Source: Littorina saxatilis
Lineage: Eukaryota > Mollusca > Gastropoda > Littorinimorpha > Littorinidae
Assembly (NCBI RefSeq): GCF_037325665.1
Contig: NC_090258.1
Location: 35,747,627 to 35,811,626, forward strand
DNA: 64,000 bases
Direction: 5' to 3'
The notes under the pieces are model-generated. The model saw only the letters and a program-made list of their open reading frames with translations. It was not told the origin of the DNA and searched no databases. The position numbers were made by a program, and so were the translations under genes. Shown one piece after another: positions 32,397 to 53,644 of the stretch (positions are counted from its first letter, which is position 1; every line of letters begins with the position of its first letter).

Positions 32397-33030
32397 AAAA
32401 ACATGATATGTCGCATTGTGCAGGGTCAACTGCAACAAACTCAAACCGAGCCATTCATACTTAGCTGTATTTCAGTGACTTATATACCCGACATTTTTAT
32501 TTCTTATTTTTAGCACAGGTGTAGGAAAAATCATGAACCAAAATGTTATTTATTTTCTAATTTAACATTTTTTTTACAAATATGACCATGGTCTTTTAAA
32601 CATACAGTGACATTAAACATTGTTATGTTAAAAAAAAGAAAAAAGAAATAAAGCTTTTGTGCACAAATCAGAAAATACATTGTACATTTTACCTACAGGC
32701 CAAACAGTGTCTGTTGGCGGCAGAGGGCCCAGCAAGTTGCTATTTTTAGATCGATTAAAAGTTGTCAAGAACAGGCGCTTACATTTGGATGTGTCCACTG
32801 ATAGTAGGTTTGGTTGTGATCAATCAGAATGATGTAGGAATAAAAATGTATGACAGTTTGGTATGATGACATGTAATTCAAATATGCTGAAATGTAATAT
32901 TATACATGATATAATATTATTATGGCTGTTGCCATGACCATGAACCCCAAGAAAGGTTTAATGTTATGTAAAATCAAAATACCAAAATCAAGCACCTACT
33001 AATCTGGTCTACGGTGCGGCTTGGACCAAA
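32397..33030. other. Intergenic stretch with no recognised feature
   Basis: AT-rich sequence. I see no gene or repeat. Confidence 0.45.
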
Positions 33031-33034
33031 AAAG

Positions 33035-33245
33035 GATGGACACGCAACTCGCTCAGCCAGCCAGCGCTGCGAGACTTACAGCGGCCAACTTCGCCGCGGC
33101 GCGCTCATTGGCTAAGTATTGAACTTGCGTCAAGGCCGATGCGCGTAGATTCCCAGAATGTTTACTTTCGGTTAGATTCTTCGACAGCATTCGCAGAGGT
33201 GACTGCCGTATTGTGTACCGCAGTCAGAAGTAATTTATTACTTTT
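33035..33245 (+). promoter_or_regulatory. Candidate promoter of the zinc-finger gene
   Basis: A CpG-rich island in AT-rich surroundings (GCGGCCAACTTCGCCGCGGC, GCGCGCTCATTGGCT). It includes an inverted CCAAT box (ATTGG) at 33106-33112. The first recognised exon acceptor is at 34416. Location and composition only; no transcript evidence. Confidence 0.4.
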
Positions 33246-34416
33246 TGGAGTTTAGTAACGTGATATCAGTTTTCAATTGTTCGTTCACTTATATTGCTTT
33301 CAGATTTAACACACAAGAAACAGTAGCACGGTTTTCGTTGCGAAAATGTGCATTGGCAGTGCTACGCGATCGAATGATTGTGTATTATGTACACGCCGTG
33401 TTCTTCTCAGGAAAAGATGTGACGTCAGTCGTTCAGCCCGCGAGCGGTGGGATGGGGGGGTTCACATGGTTTGTTTGTTTCAGAACCACACCCATATACA
33501 CACATTTCACATGTAAACCATTTGTCCGCCCCCTGTCGATATTTATCGACTAAGTTCCTTGTATTAACTGGCAATAGCCGTGGAGCGATGCTTATCAGAA
33601 TGATGTACTATTGTGTTTCATGAGTACTTCGACGTACAGTAAACTTATATTATGTTCCCTTCAGCTTGTGTCACAGCAAATGATGTTTGTGTGTGCGCGC
33701 GCGCGTGTGTCTTTGGGTGTGTAGACTTAGAGTCGGTGTGTGTGTGGACTGAGAGAGAGAACAGTGAGAGGCGGGCGAGAGCCGGAGAGAGGGAAGGAGA
33801 GACTGAGAGCGAGTTGGGGGGGGGGGGGGGGAAAGTCCGAGGCTGCACGACAAATGTAGAGATGTGGCTGTTTGACTGATGAAGCTGTACTCAGTATTAG
33901 TTTCATAGTCCAGCACTGAGCGGCGGGCCCACGCCGGCTGAACACGCGTCCATGTTATATATTAGTAATTACTACTTATACGCAAGACAGACTTTAAACT
34001 TGAAAATGCAACCTGTCTTCGTGACCAAAAAAAACAAAACAAACCTGTCCACAGGCTTTTCAACATCCAATTTAAGCAATGCAGTGGAACAACGGCATAT
34101 TTGTTCTTTTTATTTTGGACTTGAACTGATGGGCTCATATCGGTTGTGCATTCAAGTTGTTGCAGCCACGGCCGGTTTACTACTACGATCTCTTGAAAAT
34201 CAACCCCAAATATTGTTTCTCACAGTGCATGGGCATTTCTTCAAATAAAGATCTACATACACACACACACACACACACACACTGACAGCAACTGACTCAT
34301 GCAAAATCAATCGTGTTTGTTACGGAAGACGGTTTCCAGTTGTTTGTTGGAAATTCAATAGAATTCAATGTTGTTGTTTGTTTGTTTTTACCTCCGGTAG
34401 GCATTCTGCTTCTCAG
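33246..34416 (+). other. Probable first intron / 5' UTR of the zinc-finger gene
   Basis: No convincing coding exon. Contains (GT)/(GC) repeats near 33684-33722, a GA-rich block at 33748-33810, poly-G at 33817-33831, and (CA)n at 34257-34281. Confidence 0.4.
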
Positions 34417-34639
34417 TAAGGATGCAGTCACAAACAATTTTACCAACCAGAATACCGAGTGAGTATAACCCAAACTGGCAGAGCTACAACCAGTATTGGT
34501 TTGTTCCTCAATCAGAATGGGACCAAGCTTGGTTTTCAGCACTAAAGATGGGCGACTGGAAACCTGCTGTTGTTGCAGACGAACCATGGATCATAAGCCC
34601 GACCACAGCTCTTCGAAAGCAGAAGAAAACAAAGTAAAG
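34417..34639 (+). CDS. 5' exon with a 71-codon open frame upstream of the zinc-finger ORF
   Basis: The exon has a strong acceptor (a TTCTGCTTCTCAG run-in) and donor (AAAG|GTAAGG). ATG 34422 opens 71 codons ending at TAA 34637. The predicted peptide is Trp/Tyr-rich (NPNWQSYNQYWF, SEWDQAWF) with a basic end (RKQKKTK). After splicing to 35417 its stop would be only 17 nt before ATG 35432. In another frame the exon is also open: from ATG 34517 or ATG 34586 (good context ACCATGG) it joins the zinc-finger frame in phase, adding 23 or 46 residues. So it is either an upstream ORF, an N-terminal extension, or both. I know no homologue of the 71-residue peptide. Confidence 0.5.
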
Positions 34640-35431
34640 GTAAGGAAGAGAAATAAACGTGTGTTCAGTCTGTCTTGTTTAAAGTGGCCTCGGTTTTTGT
34701 TACTTGTTAAGTTGATACCAAGAGCAGACAAAAGCAGTCCAACAAAAACTTATCCACATTAAAATGTTTACCTTCCTATCTGAGTGTCAGTTTGTGTGCA
34801 TGTGTGTGTGTGCATGTTTGTGTGCATTATATAACTGTAGAGAGAATAGTGGAGAGAATTGTATGCATATTTATGGTGTGTGTGTGTGCGCGTGTGTGTA
34901 TGTTCAAGAAGCTTTGGGGTGGGTGGCACGTAGTCGTACGTATCGGTACAGGTGTATGAGAAATATTTATGCTATATATATTTGCAATAGACCTTTTCGG
35001 TATCTGAGCAGCTCTTGCGAGACACGCTCTTTGTTATGATTTGAACACCGCGAGAACTTCGAACCTTGGCGTTGCAGCTCGCGCGAGATCGCTGTACCAC
35101 ATGCTTTGCTATGCTCTGAAGTTTGCGAGAGATTACGAGAGCTTGGAATACCGATATTCATTAGGATCTGTTGTGAAGAATGTTGTGGTAATAGCAGTGT
35201 TGTCTCTTTTTGAGATGTGGAGATCCGAGATGCTACATCATAGTACATGGCTTGTTAATGTGTGATTCCTAGACTTACACAGGGTTTTTTCCTCAACTAT
35301 AGAAATCCTGTGAAAGCGAGCTTTTCAATATAAGAACAAAAACAGGAGTGTATGTCTTTTTACTGTTGTTATCTATCCTTAATTTTGTGTGATCTTTCTG
35401 TCATTTTTTTCTCAAGAATCCAGCAAGTACA

Positions 35432-46121
<10,690 letters not shown>

Positions 46122-47712
46122 CCCGCCGTTAGCTGTCATGAGGTGAGGCATGAACAAACACCAAGGTATAGAGAAGTTTGACATGCTGTTATACCACCAG
46201 CAACAAGGAGTAGTGGCAGTGTGAAGAGTGTAATTCCCTTCGGCTAATAAGACTTCATATTTTCACACTGCTTGCTGATACATATTCGGTCTTTCAAATC
46301 AGTTCTTGTGAAAACGTTCACATGTTGTCATAAGGCAGCCATGTTTATGGAAGCTATGTTCCCTGGAGGATGGTGATTTTGTATCTTCAAGATTTGGATC
46401 CATGGTTGCTCTTTTAATGACAGAGTCCCACCACTGCTGCATGATTTTGCGTTCAGCCGCTCAGTTTATGCATGCTATCATTGGTCATATGATGTTGGTC
46501 ATGTGATTAACTGTGATAGAAACAGCATAATTGCTGACTGTTTATGTATTCATTATTGAAGTAAGTTAACGTGTGGTGCTATACTGCTAGCCTCTTTTAG
46601 GTGCTTTTTCTGTCTGTGATTGTTGATCTTAAAATAGCTCCTATGCTTTTACAACAGCTATCCAAATGATCTGAGTACTTAATTTTATTGTTTTAATCGC
46701 AATTTTGTGCATGTGCCATTCTTTGTTATCATTTTTCTTTTTGTGTTAAACTCATCAAGCGGCGGTGAAGTGTGGGAATGGGTTTGGTCTGTGTATTCTG
46801 CAGTCGGCTTGATCTCATCAGTGTGCATGTAAATAAGGTATGCCCTCATACACACACACCCCCCCCCCCCCTCCACCCATTTAGTCCCAGTTTCCCCTCC
46901 AGAACCTTCACTGCCAGCAACACCATGACTTTTTGTTACTCTGTAACTGGGGGAACAACTCTGCAAATAACTTCAGTCTAGAAAAATTTTGTTTTTTTGT
47001 TCATGATGAGAATTGGCCAGATTTCTTGCAGTTGCAAGAAAGTGCATAATACATGCAGAATATTCAATGTTGCTAAGTACCAGTGGTATAGGAGTATGCT
47101 AAATACCAGTGGTACAGGAGGATGCTAAATACCAGTGGTATTGGAGGATGCTAAACACCAGTGGTATAGGAGGAATGAAAACAAAATCAATCAAGAAGTT
47201 TTGAATTTAGGTTGTGGTCTATATTGATTGCATGTGTCTGTGCATCTTTGGGAAAGTTGCTTGACGCTGCATGGCAGTGTGATGTTTTGACCACAAAAAG
47301 ATTGTTCAATATTGTGATTGTAGTTATAGAGCTTGTTTATGATTTTCCTTACGACTGAAAATACTGCATAGTTATTTTTCAAAGTCTATTACTGTGATTA
47401 TGTTTGCTTTTTACTAGTCTACTGACTGTGCCATAATATATGTAACTCTCTTGAGCCCAAAAGAAACTTCAAACAGGAGCTTTTAGTTACTTTATTTTGA
47501 TGGACTGTTCAGAGTTGTCAATTAAGATAAACAGGTTTGATGCAATTGCATTTGATTTTAAATGAGACTGAACAATTTACAGTAGCAGAAGTGAAAATGT
47601 ATCTAACAGTAATGGAGCTGTTTGTGCATTATTTTCTTGTTAGATTTATTGGCTTGAAGTAAGAATAAATATGATTATTCATCTTAAATATGTCGTCCAA
47701 TTTTTTTTTCTG
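46122..47712 (+). other. Probable 3' UTR of the zinc-finger gene
   Basis: Follows the stop at 46119-46121. An AATAAA signal lies at 47663-47668. Holds a (CA)n/poly-C run at 46847-46870 and a short tandem repeat at 47075-47172. No other gene. Confidence 0.55.
47075..47172 (+). repeat. Four-unit 31-bp tandem repeat
   Basis: ATACCAGTGGTATAGGAGGA / TGCTAA is repeated with minor changes. Each unit holds a small palindrome ACCAGTGGT. Confidence 0.85.
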
Positions 47713-48164
47713 TGTTACTAAAGCAAAAAATGAGTGGTTGGTGTACTGATGCATGTGTGTTTGTGAGTGTGTGTGTCTTTCTGTGTGTGAAAAGTATTAT
47801 TTTGCAATGAGAGCACTGCTAGTTAAGTCTCATGCACCTGAATTTAGTTGCTTGAAGAATGTAAACTTTTCATTAATTTAAATTATTTTCAAGAATATCA
47901 CAATTATAGTAGATATCAACACATTATATAACATATATAGTGGACAATTGATTTCAATATGAAGCTGCATCATTAAAACATAATACACAATATTGTTTGT
48001 TGTTAGTGGTCTACAGTGATTGCATGTCTTTGTATTGTAGCGGGAGAGCCAGATTTGAAGAAAGTTTGAAGTAAAAGTTAGGGATGGAAGGCTTAGAATG
48101 GTCATGGTGTACAGAGTCCTTTCTGTCATGCTATCGCTGTTTTCAGCTTGCCAAAGAAGAGAGC

Positions 48165-49655
48165 GAGCAATAGGGTATAAACAACAGTAGACGATGCAAG
48201 GGAGGTAATTCCCTTTTCAGTTCCGTGTTGGCGGCCATTTGTGTGGCGCGGACACGATTTTACAGGTTAATAAACATAGGTAAAACTTGACGAATGTCAA
48301 GTTAAATGATGAGAGATTGGATGAAAGTTGTGTAATGGATGTAATTTAGTGACCACAAGATGTTATTTTGGTTAATAACGTAACAGGAATATGATGATTG
48401 TTCGTAGGGTTGGAAACAACGATCGCCGGAAGAAATCATCGTTAGATCAAAAAGGATAGGAATGGTAAAAGAGAGGAGAGACAAGGTTTCTTTGATGAAG
48501 ATAGTGTTGTAGGTTGCTTAAATATTACGAACAGTTATTAAAAGAGCGCTTGTTGTGATCAGCAAGTGTAAAGATAAAGGAAAAAGGACGGATTACATTG
48601 TCCGCGTAATGTTTTGAAAGTAGTGCGGTTAATGTTCTTTTTCGGTCAGCCAATCTGCCTCTGGTTCTGTGTGTTTGTTTGCGTTGCCATGCAGATTGGT
48701 ATAAAAGACAGTGTAAAATGAGGTTACTACACGCATTAGGACAGGCTTTAGAACAGAATAGGATGGGTTAGAATAAGGACATAGACTGAGGGCGCTAGGT
48801 TAGGGATTAGAACAGGGAGAGAGTAAAGACAAGGTAGACTAGATTAAGAATTAGAATAGGGACAAGAAGAAGAGACTTCGCATTCTATTGAAGGGATAGT
48901 GTAGGGAAAACACAGCGTAACGATAAAAGAACTTAGAGATTCTTTCTACCTTTTCGTAAATTAAGACAGCCTAGGCCTAGCCAGTTTTAAAGGACGACCG
49001 CGCATGTTACTGATTGTTTACTTCAAACGACGGTAAAGGTCCAAAAGATATGTAGGAGAGAAATTCCGTAGATAGTCAGAAATAAACAACCGGACTGTTA
49101 GAACGTCGGCGTGCGTTTGATTGAACGGTCCTAAATTAGCTAGCTAGGTGTGGTAGATTAAACCTTAGGTGACCTGCGTAGGTGAGGGCAAGCTCCTGTG
49201 TTTTTGGTGTCCCACCCTATCTGCGTACGGTACTTTGTAAAAGAGATAAGACTGGAAATAAGATAGGGATAAACACTTTGGTGGAGAATAAGTAGAGTCG
49301 TCCGCGGCTCTGTCCCGTTCTCACTGAAGTTAATCTAGAAAGTTCTGAGGTCTTAGACCATCCTTAAAAAATAGCCCAAAGAGGGAAGAACTGTTTCTCC
49401 CATTTCGAATTCCATCAAAATAAATAGATCATAAGAAAGTTGTAGATAGTCAGTCAGGGAACAAAAGATCCTGTATGGGATAAACAGGTAGCTAGCTCGA
49501 TATGCGGAGTCTCGATTTAGGATAGGATTATTTGGGGAAGGGAGATTAGGCGGCTTCATTGTTTTCCATGATAATAATCTGCGCATTTTTGATGTTTGCC
49601 ATGTAAGGGCTACCCGGGTTTTTGTATCAATTTTGTATGTGAATTTCATATCAAA
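48165..49655 (+). other. Candidate LINE 5' UTR / upstream region
   Basis: No coding frame over about 1.5 kb. GTTGGCGGCCATTTGTG at 48228-48244 resembles a YY1 site, which some LINEs use in their promoter. Purine-rich 'aggga..aga' strings follow. I could not find the exact 5' boundary or a target duplication, so part of this may be plain intergenic DNA. Confidence 0.4.
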
Positions 49656-52622
49656 ATGGCGCCGCACAGCAAGGGCGACTCGGTGTTGGTGATGTTTGGA
49701 CTGTTGTTTGCAAGTTGTATGCTGATTGAAAGAACTGAAAGTGTGCTGAGGTATAGCAGAGATGATCTTCTACGTGTGAGAGAGACTATTGGCAGTAAGT
49801 ACAGCCCTGAACTCCTGATTTCGACTGATTTCCTTTTGAGTGAACTCGACTTCTCTGCCACAAGCGCCCGCAACGTGTCCTCGTCCTCTAACGAACAGTA
49901 TCGTAGGCCTCATCGCAAGCGAGGCAAGCGTGGCGGCTTGCTCGTTCGTCTTCGAAACCGCTCCACTCGTCCCCCTCTGCCGTCGATATTTCTGTCAAAC
50001 GTGCGTTCATTAGACAATAAGAAAGACGAACTGTTCTACTTGTTGAAGACCCAGCGTGATTACAGTGACTGTTCTGTGTTTTGCTTCACGGAGACGTGGC
50101 TAAAGCCCACCACACCTGACGCCCCCCTCCAACCCTCCGGCTTCTCCATCCATCGTGTCGATCGCTCGCCTGAACTCTCTCAGAAGACTCAGGGAGGTGG
50201 GATTTGCTTTATGATCAATGATCGATGGTGCACCGACTGTAAAGTGCTTTCTACGCACGGTTCGCCAGATCTCGAAACGATAACTCTACAGTGCAAGCCT
50301 TTCTACTTGCCGAGAGAGTTTACCTCCCTTGTCTTGGTCGGCGTGTATATTCACCCACAGGCACACGCAGCTACAGCCATTCAAGAACTCTCTAGGCAAG
50401 TGTCTGCAATGGAGAATAGGTTCCCTGACTGTCGGGTGCTGGTGATGGGGGACTTTAACCATACGAAGCTGAACAAGGAACTCCCCAGGTACAAACAACA
50501 CGTCAAGGTTGGCACGCGTAACAAGGCTACACTCGACCACTGCTACAGTACTATCAGTGGTGCGTACCGCGCCATCAGTCGCCCCCCTCTCGGTCGCTCC
50601 GACCACGTCATGGTCTACCTCCTCCCTGCCTACCGTCAGCGGCTGAAGACAGCCAAGTCCCACGTCAGAACAGTTAAACGCTGGAACTCAGATTCCATCG
50701 AGCAGCTGCAAGGCTGTTTTGACTGTACAGACTGGGCGGCGCTCACACAGCCATGCGTCGACGTTCACGAGCAGGCCGACGTCTTGACGTCCTACATCGC
50801 ATTCTGCGAAGACGTCTGTATCCCGACCAAGGAGGTGAGGTCCTGGCCCAACGACAAGCCGTGGTTCAACGGCGGCCTGAAGAAGCAGCTGAAGGCCAAG
50901 GACGACGCCCACAAGAGCGGTGACGAGGCGCAGTTCAAGCGGGCCAAGTACGACCTCCAGCGGGAGATGCGTAAGGCGAGGTGGGACTACAAGTGCAAAC
51001 TGGAGGAGCAATTCCAGTCCGGCAACTCTCGTGCTGTGTGGCACGGGCTCCAGGCGGTCACGAACTACAAGAAGAAGAGCCCCCCAGTAGCCGACGACCC
51101 CACCCTCCCTGACAAACTTAACGAGTTTTACGCTCGTTTTGACCGCGACAACCACACCCCTGTGACGGCGTCATTCCCCGACCCCTCGTCCCCCCTGCCT
51201 CCCCCCTTCACTGTCCGTGAGCGGGATGTCCGGCTGCTTCTCCGCAAACAGAAAAGCAGGAAAGCGGCTGGCCCAGACGGCGTCTCAGGCCCTACCCTAC
51301 GGCATTGTGGGGATCAGCTGACACCTGTTCTCACTGACCTCTTTAACTCCTCCCTCCAGCTCTGTACTGTTCCCCACTGCTTCAAGGCCTCAACCATCAT
51401 CCCCGTCCCCAAGAAGCCCACAGCGTCGGCCATGAACGACTACAGACCGGTGGCCCTTACCTCCCTGGTGATGAAAGTGCTTGAGCGCCTGGTCCTCAAG
51501 CACCTCCAGTCCGTCATCAGCGGTAGGCTCGATCCCCTCCAGTTCGCCTACCAGGCCAACCGGTCTGTGGACGACGCTGTCGCCGTTGCCCTCCACTTCA
51601 TCCTCCAGCACCTCGAGACCCCCAACTCCTATGCCCGCCTCCTCTTTGTGGACTACTCCTCGGCCTTTAACACCATTATCCCCCAAAAACTCTATGACAA
51701 GCTCCTCCTCTTTGACCTTGCCCCTTCCCTCTGCCTGTGGCTCCTTGACTTCCTCCTTCAGCGCCCCCAGACAGTCAAGGTCAACGGCCTCCTCTCCAAG
51801 ACGCTGGTCCTGAGCACTGGAGCACCCCAGGGGTGCGTCCTCTCACCGCTGCTCTACTGCCTCTTCACCAACGACTGCGTCGCCTCTCATGACTCAGTTC
51901 AGCTGGTGAAGTTCGCTGACGACACCACAGCCGAAGGTCTCATCACCGGCGGTGATGAGACCGTGTACCGCCAGGAGGTCGACTGTCTGGTGTCGTGGTG
52001 CGACAACAACAATCTCCTGCTGAACGCCACCAAGACCAAGGAGATGGTGGTGGACTTTCGCAGGAAAAAAGGCCCTGTGGCTCCACTGATCATCAACGGC
52101 GATCCCATCGAGATGGTGGACTTTTTCAAGTTCTTAGGCACCACCATCTCCAACGACCTGTGCTGGGATGATAACGTTGACGCCATCGTCAAGCGAGCGC
52201 GGCAACGCCTCTACTTCTTGCGCCAGCTCAAGAAGTTCCGCCTCAGCCAGGTCATCCTGGTCCAGTTCTACAGGGCCGTGGTGGAGAGCATCTTGACATT
52301 CTCCATCACAGTGTGGTACGGCAACACCTCCCAGCTGCTCAAGAACAAGCTGGAGCGTGTGGTGCGCACTGCTAGCAGGATCGTCGGCTGTGAGCTGCCC
52401 TCCCTAGCATCCCTCTATGCCAAGCGCATGCTGTCCAGAGCCCAGAAAATTGTGGCCGACGAGTCCCACCCTGGCCATCCCCTCTTCGAGCGCCTGCCCT
52501 CAGGTCGTCGATTCCGATCCCTAGGGGCACGCACTCGACGTCTCCAGTCCTCTTTCTTCCCCCAAGCTGTTTCCTCCCTTAACGCATCCCATCCCTCAGT
52601 TGGGCAGCTTCGCAGTCGGTGA
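49656..52622 (+). CDS. LINE ORF2-type protein: APE endonuclease + reverse transcriptase, open, 988 aa
   Basis: A single open frame from ATG 49656 (context AAAATGG). After a hydrophobic N-terminus and a basic stretch comes an APE-type endonuclease (about residues 105-330): FLSNVRSLDNKKDEL, CFTETWL, GVYIHPQ, VMGDFNHTKLN, TLDHCYS and GRSDHVMV; all expected catalytic positions are present. The RT (about 490-800) has the fingers motif RKAAGPDGVSG, YRPVALTS, LLFVDYSSAFNTI, TGAPQGCVLSPLL and catalytic FADDTT. The C-terminal domain ends SSFFPQAVSSLN. It nicks DNA and copies its RNA at the target. Closest to LINEs of the Jockey superfamily (CR1/L2/Rex1 side), the type common in fish, rather than RTE or L1. 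No separate ORF1 was found. Intactness suggests recent activity. Confidence 0.9.
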   Translation: MAPHSKGDSVLVMFGLLFASCMLIERTESVLRYSRDDLLRVRETIGSKYSPELLISTDFLLSELDFSATSARNVSSSSNEQYRRPHRKRGKRGGLLVRLRNRSTRPPLPSIFLSNVRSLDNKKDELFYLLKTQRDYSDCSVFCFTETWLKPTTPDAPLQPSGFSIHRVDRSPELSQKTQGGGICFMINDRWCTDCKVLSTHGSPDLETITLQCKPFYLPREFTSLVLVGVYIHPQAHAATAIQELSRQVSAMENRFPDCRVLVMGDFNHTKLNKELPRYKQHVKVGTRNKATLDHCYSTISGAYRAISRPPLGRSDHVMVYLLPAYRQRLKTAKSHVRTVKRWNSDSIEQLQGCFDCTDWAALTQPCVDVHEQADVLTSYIAFCEDVCIPTKEVRSWPNDKPWFNGGLKKQLKAKDDAHKSGDEAQFKRAKYDLQREMRKARWDYKCKLEEQFQSGNSRAVWHGLQAVTNYKKKSPPVADDPTLPDKLNEFYARFDRDNHTPVTASFPDPSSPLPPPFTVRERDVRLLLRKQKSRKAAGPDGVSGPTLRHCGDQLTPVLTDLFNSSLQLCTVPHCFKASTIIPVPKKPTASAMNDYRPVALTSLVMKVLERLVLKHLQSVISGRLDPLQFAYQANRSVDDAVAVALHFILQHLETPNSYARLLFVDYSSAFNTIIPQKLYDKLLLFDLAPSLCLWLLDFLLQRPQTVKVNGLLSKTLVLSTGAPQGCVLSPLLYCLFTNDCVASHDSVQLVKFADDTTAEGLITGGDETVYRQEVDCLVSWCDNNNLLLNATKTKEMVVDFRRKKGPVAPLIINGDPIEMVDFFKFLGTTISNDLCWDDNVDAIVKRARQRLYFLRQLKKFRLSQVILVQFYRAVVESILTFSITVWYGNTSQLLKNKLERVVRTASRIVGCELPSLASLYAKRMLSRAQKIVADESHPGHPLFERLPSGRRFRSLGARTRRLQSSFFPQAVSSLNASHPSVGQLRSR

Positions 52623-53150
52623 TCCTGCTGGCGGTGAGCTCACCACATCCTGTGACTCAGTGTTAGGTGGTGGTGGTGGTGGTGGTGGGGAGGGGGGGGG
52701 GGTTGAGTGGGACTTTGATGCGTGATTTTTATTTTTTTTCTGTATTTTTAGCTGCATTATTTTAGTCATTCATGAGTGGGTGGGTGGAGGGGATGGGCTA
52801 GTTCTAACTATGCATTAGATTATAAAATTGTATTCTGTGTAGACCCTTCCTCCAGCATCTTAGACCACTCTTTGTACCTTTTCTTTTAATAGATGATTGT
52901 CATTTGTTTTACCTCATGTCTGCCCTGCGTGTGATGGTGTGATCGTGACTGCTGTAGTGTGGGCGTGTGTGTGTTGGTGTGTATGTCAGTGATTGTGTGG
53001 GCGTGTGTGTGTGTGTGTCAGTGTGTGTATGGGTGTGTGTGTGTGCGTGATTTTACCAACACTACGCTAAATTCCTTGTGCTTTAAATGTTTTTTTTTAA
53101 TGTCACTTGGCTCAATAAATACTGTATTCTGTATTCTGTATTCTGATATT
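52623..53150 (+). mobile_element. LINE 3' UTR with (TGTATTC)n tail
   Basis: Contains a (GGT)n/poly-G run at 52671-52702 and GT-rich repeats at 52955-53045. It ends with CAATAAATACTGTATTCTG followed by short TATTCTG repeats near 53120-53148. Short tandem tails in place of poly-A are typical of CR1/L2-like LINEs. Confidence 0.7.
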
Positions 53151-53159
53151 GAATAATTT

Positions 53160-53640
53160 GCACCTGTTGTATTGGAAGGCTTGTACACTTTTCTAGAAAT
53201 GAGTTTAATAAACTATTTTATAGAAAGGTAATCCCATGGAATTGACTCCATCACTCGACTGAATGATTTTCGTTGATACCTGAGTCGTCACTTCTTCTCA
53301 CTGATTTAGCCTTTGTGGAAAGATAAGCTAACTCGGCAATTTTAGATGGAAGAGGATAAATATAGCGCACTAGCAGATTTTAGTTGCACGCACTAGGGAA
53401 AAATGAACACAACGCGAGGCCAAAACTAGATCCGGAAAGGAGAAAATAACAGGTGCACACACTAAACAACACATCTGTAGAGCCGCATCAAAGACTCAGG
53501 TCTTGGTTATTATCTACAACTTCCACGGTTTTCCGCCGGGTAAATAAACAAACATTCAATGCAATAGGAAAACTGCTACACTATCTTAGCTCAGATATAT
53601 GCTGACTTAAACTGAAATTCCAGAATGTGTTCCACTCTAA
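53160..53640. other. Intergenic stretch with no recognised feature
   Basis: AT-rich sequence between the LINE tail and the DIRS left end. No gene seen. Confidence 0.45.
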
Positions 53641-53644
53641 TCAG

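Noticed and set aside
50286-51155. Reverse-strand frames within the LINE ORF
   Set aside because: Antisense shadows caused by the GC-rich codon usage of the LINE.
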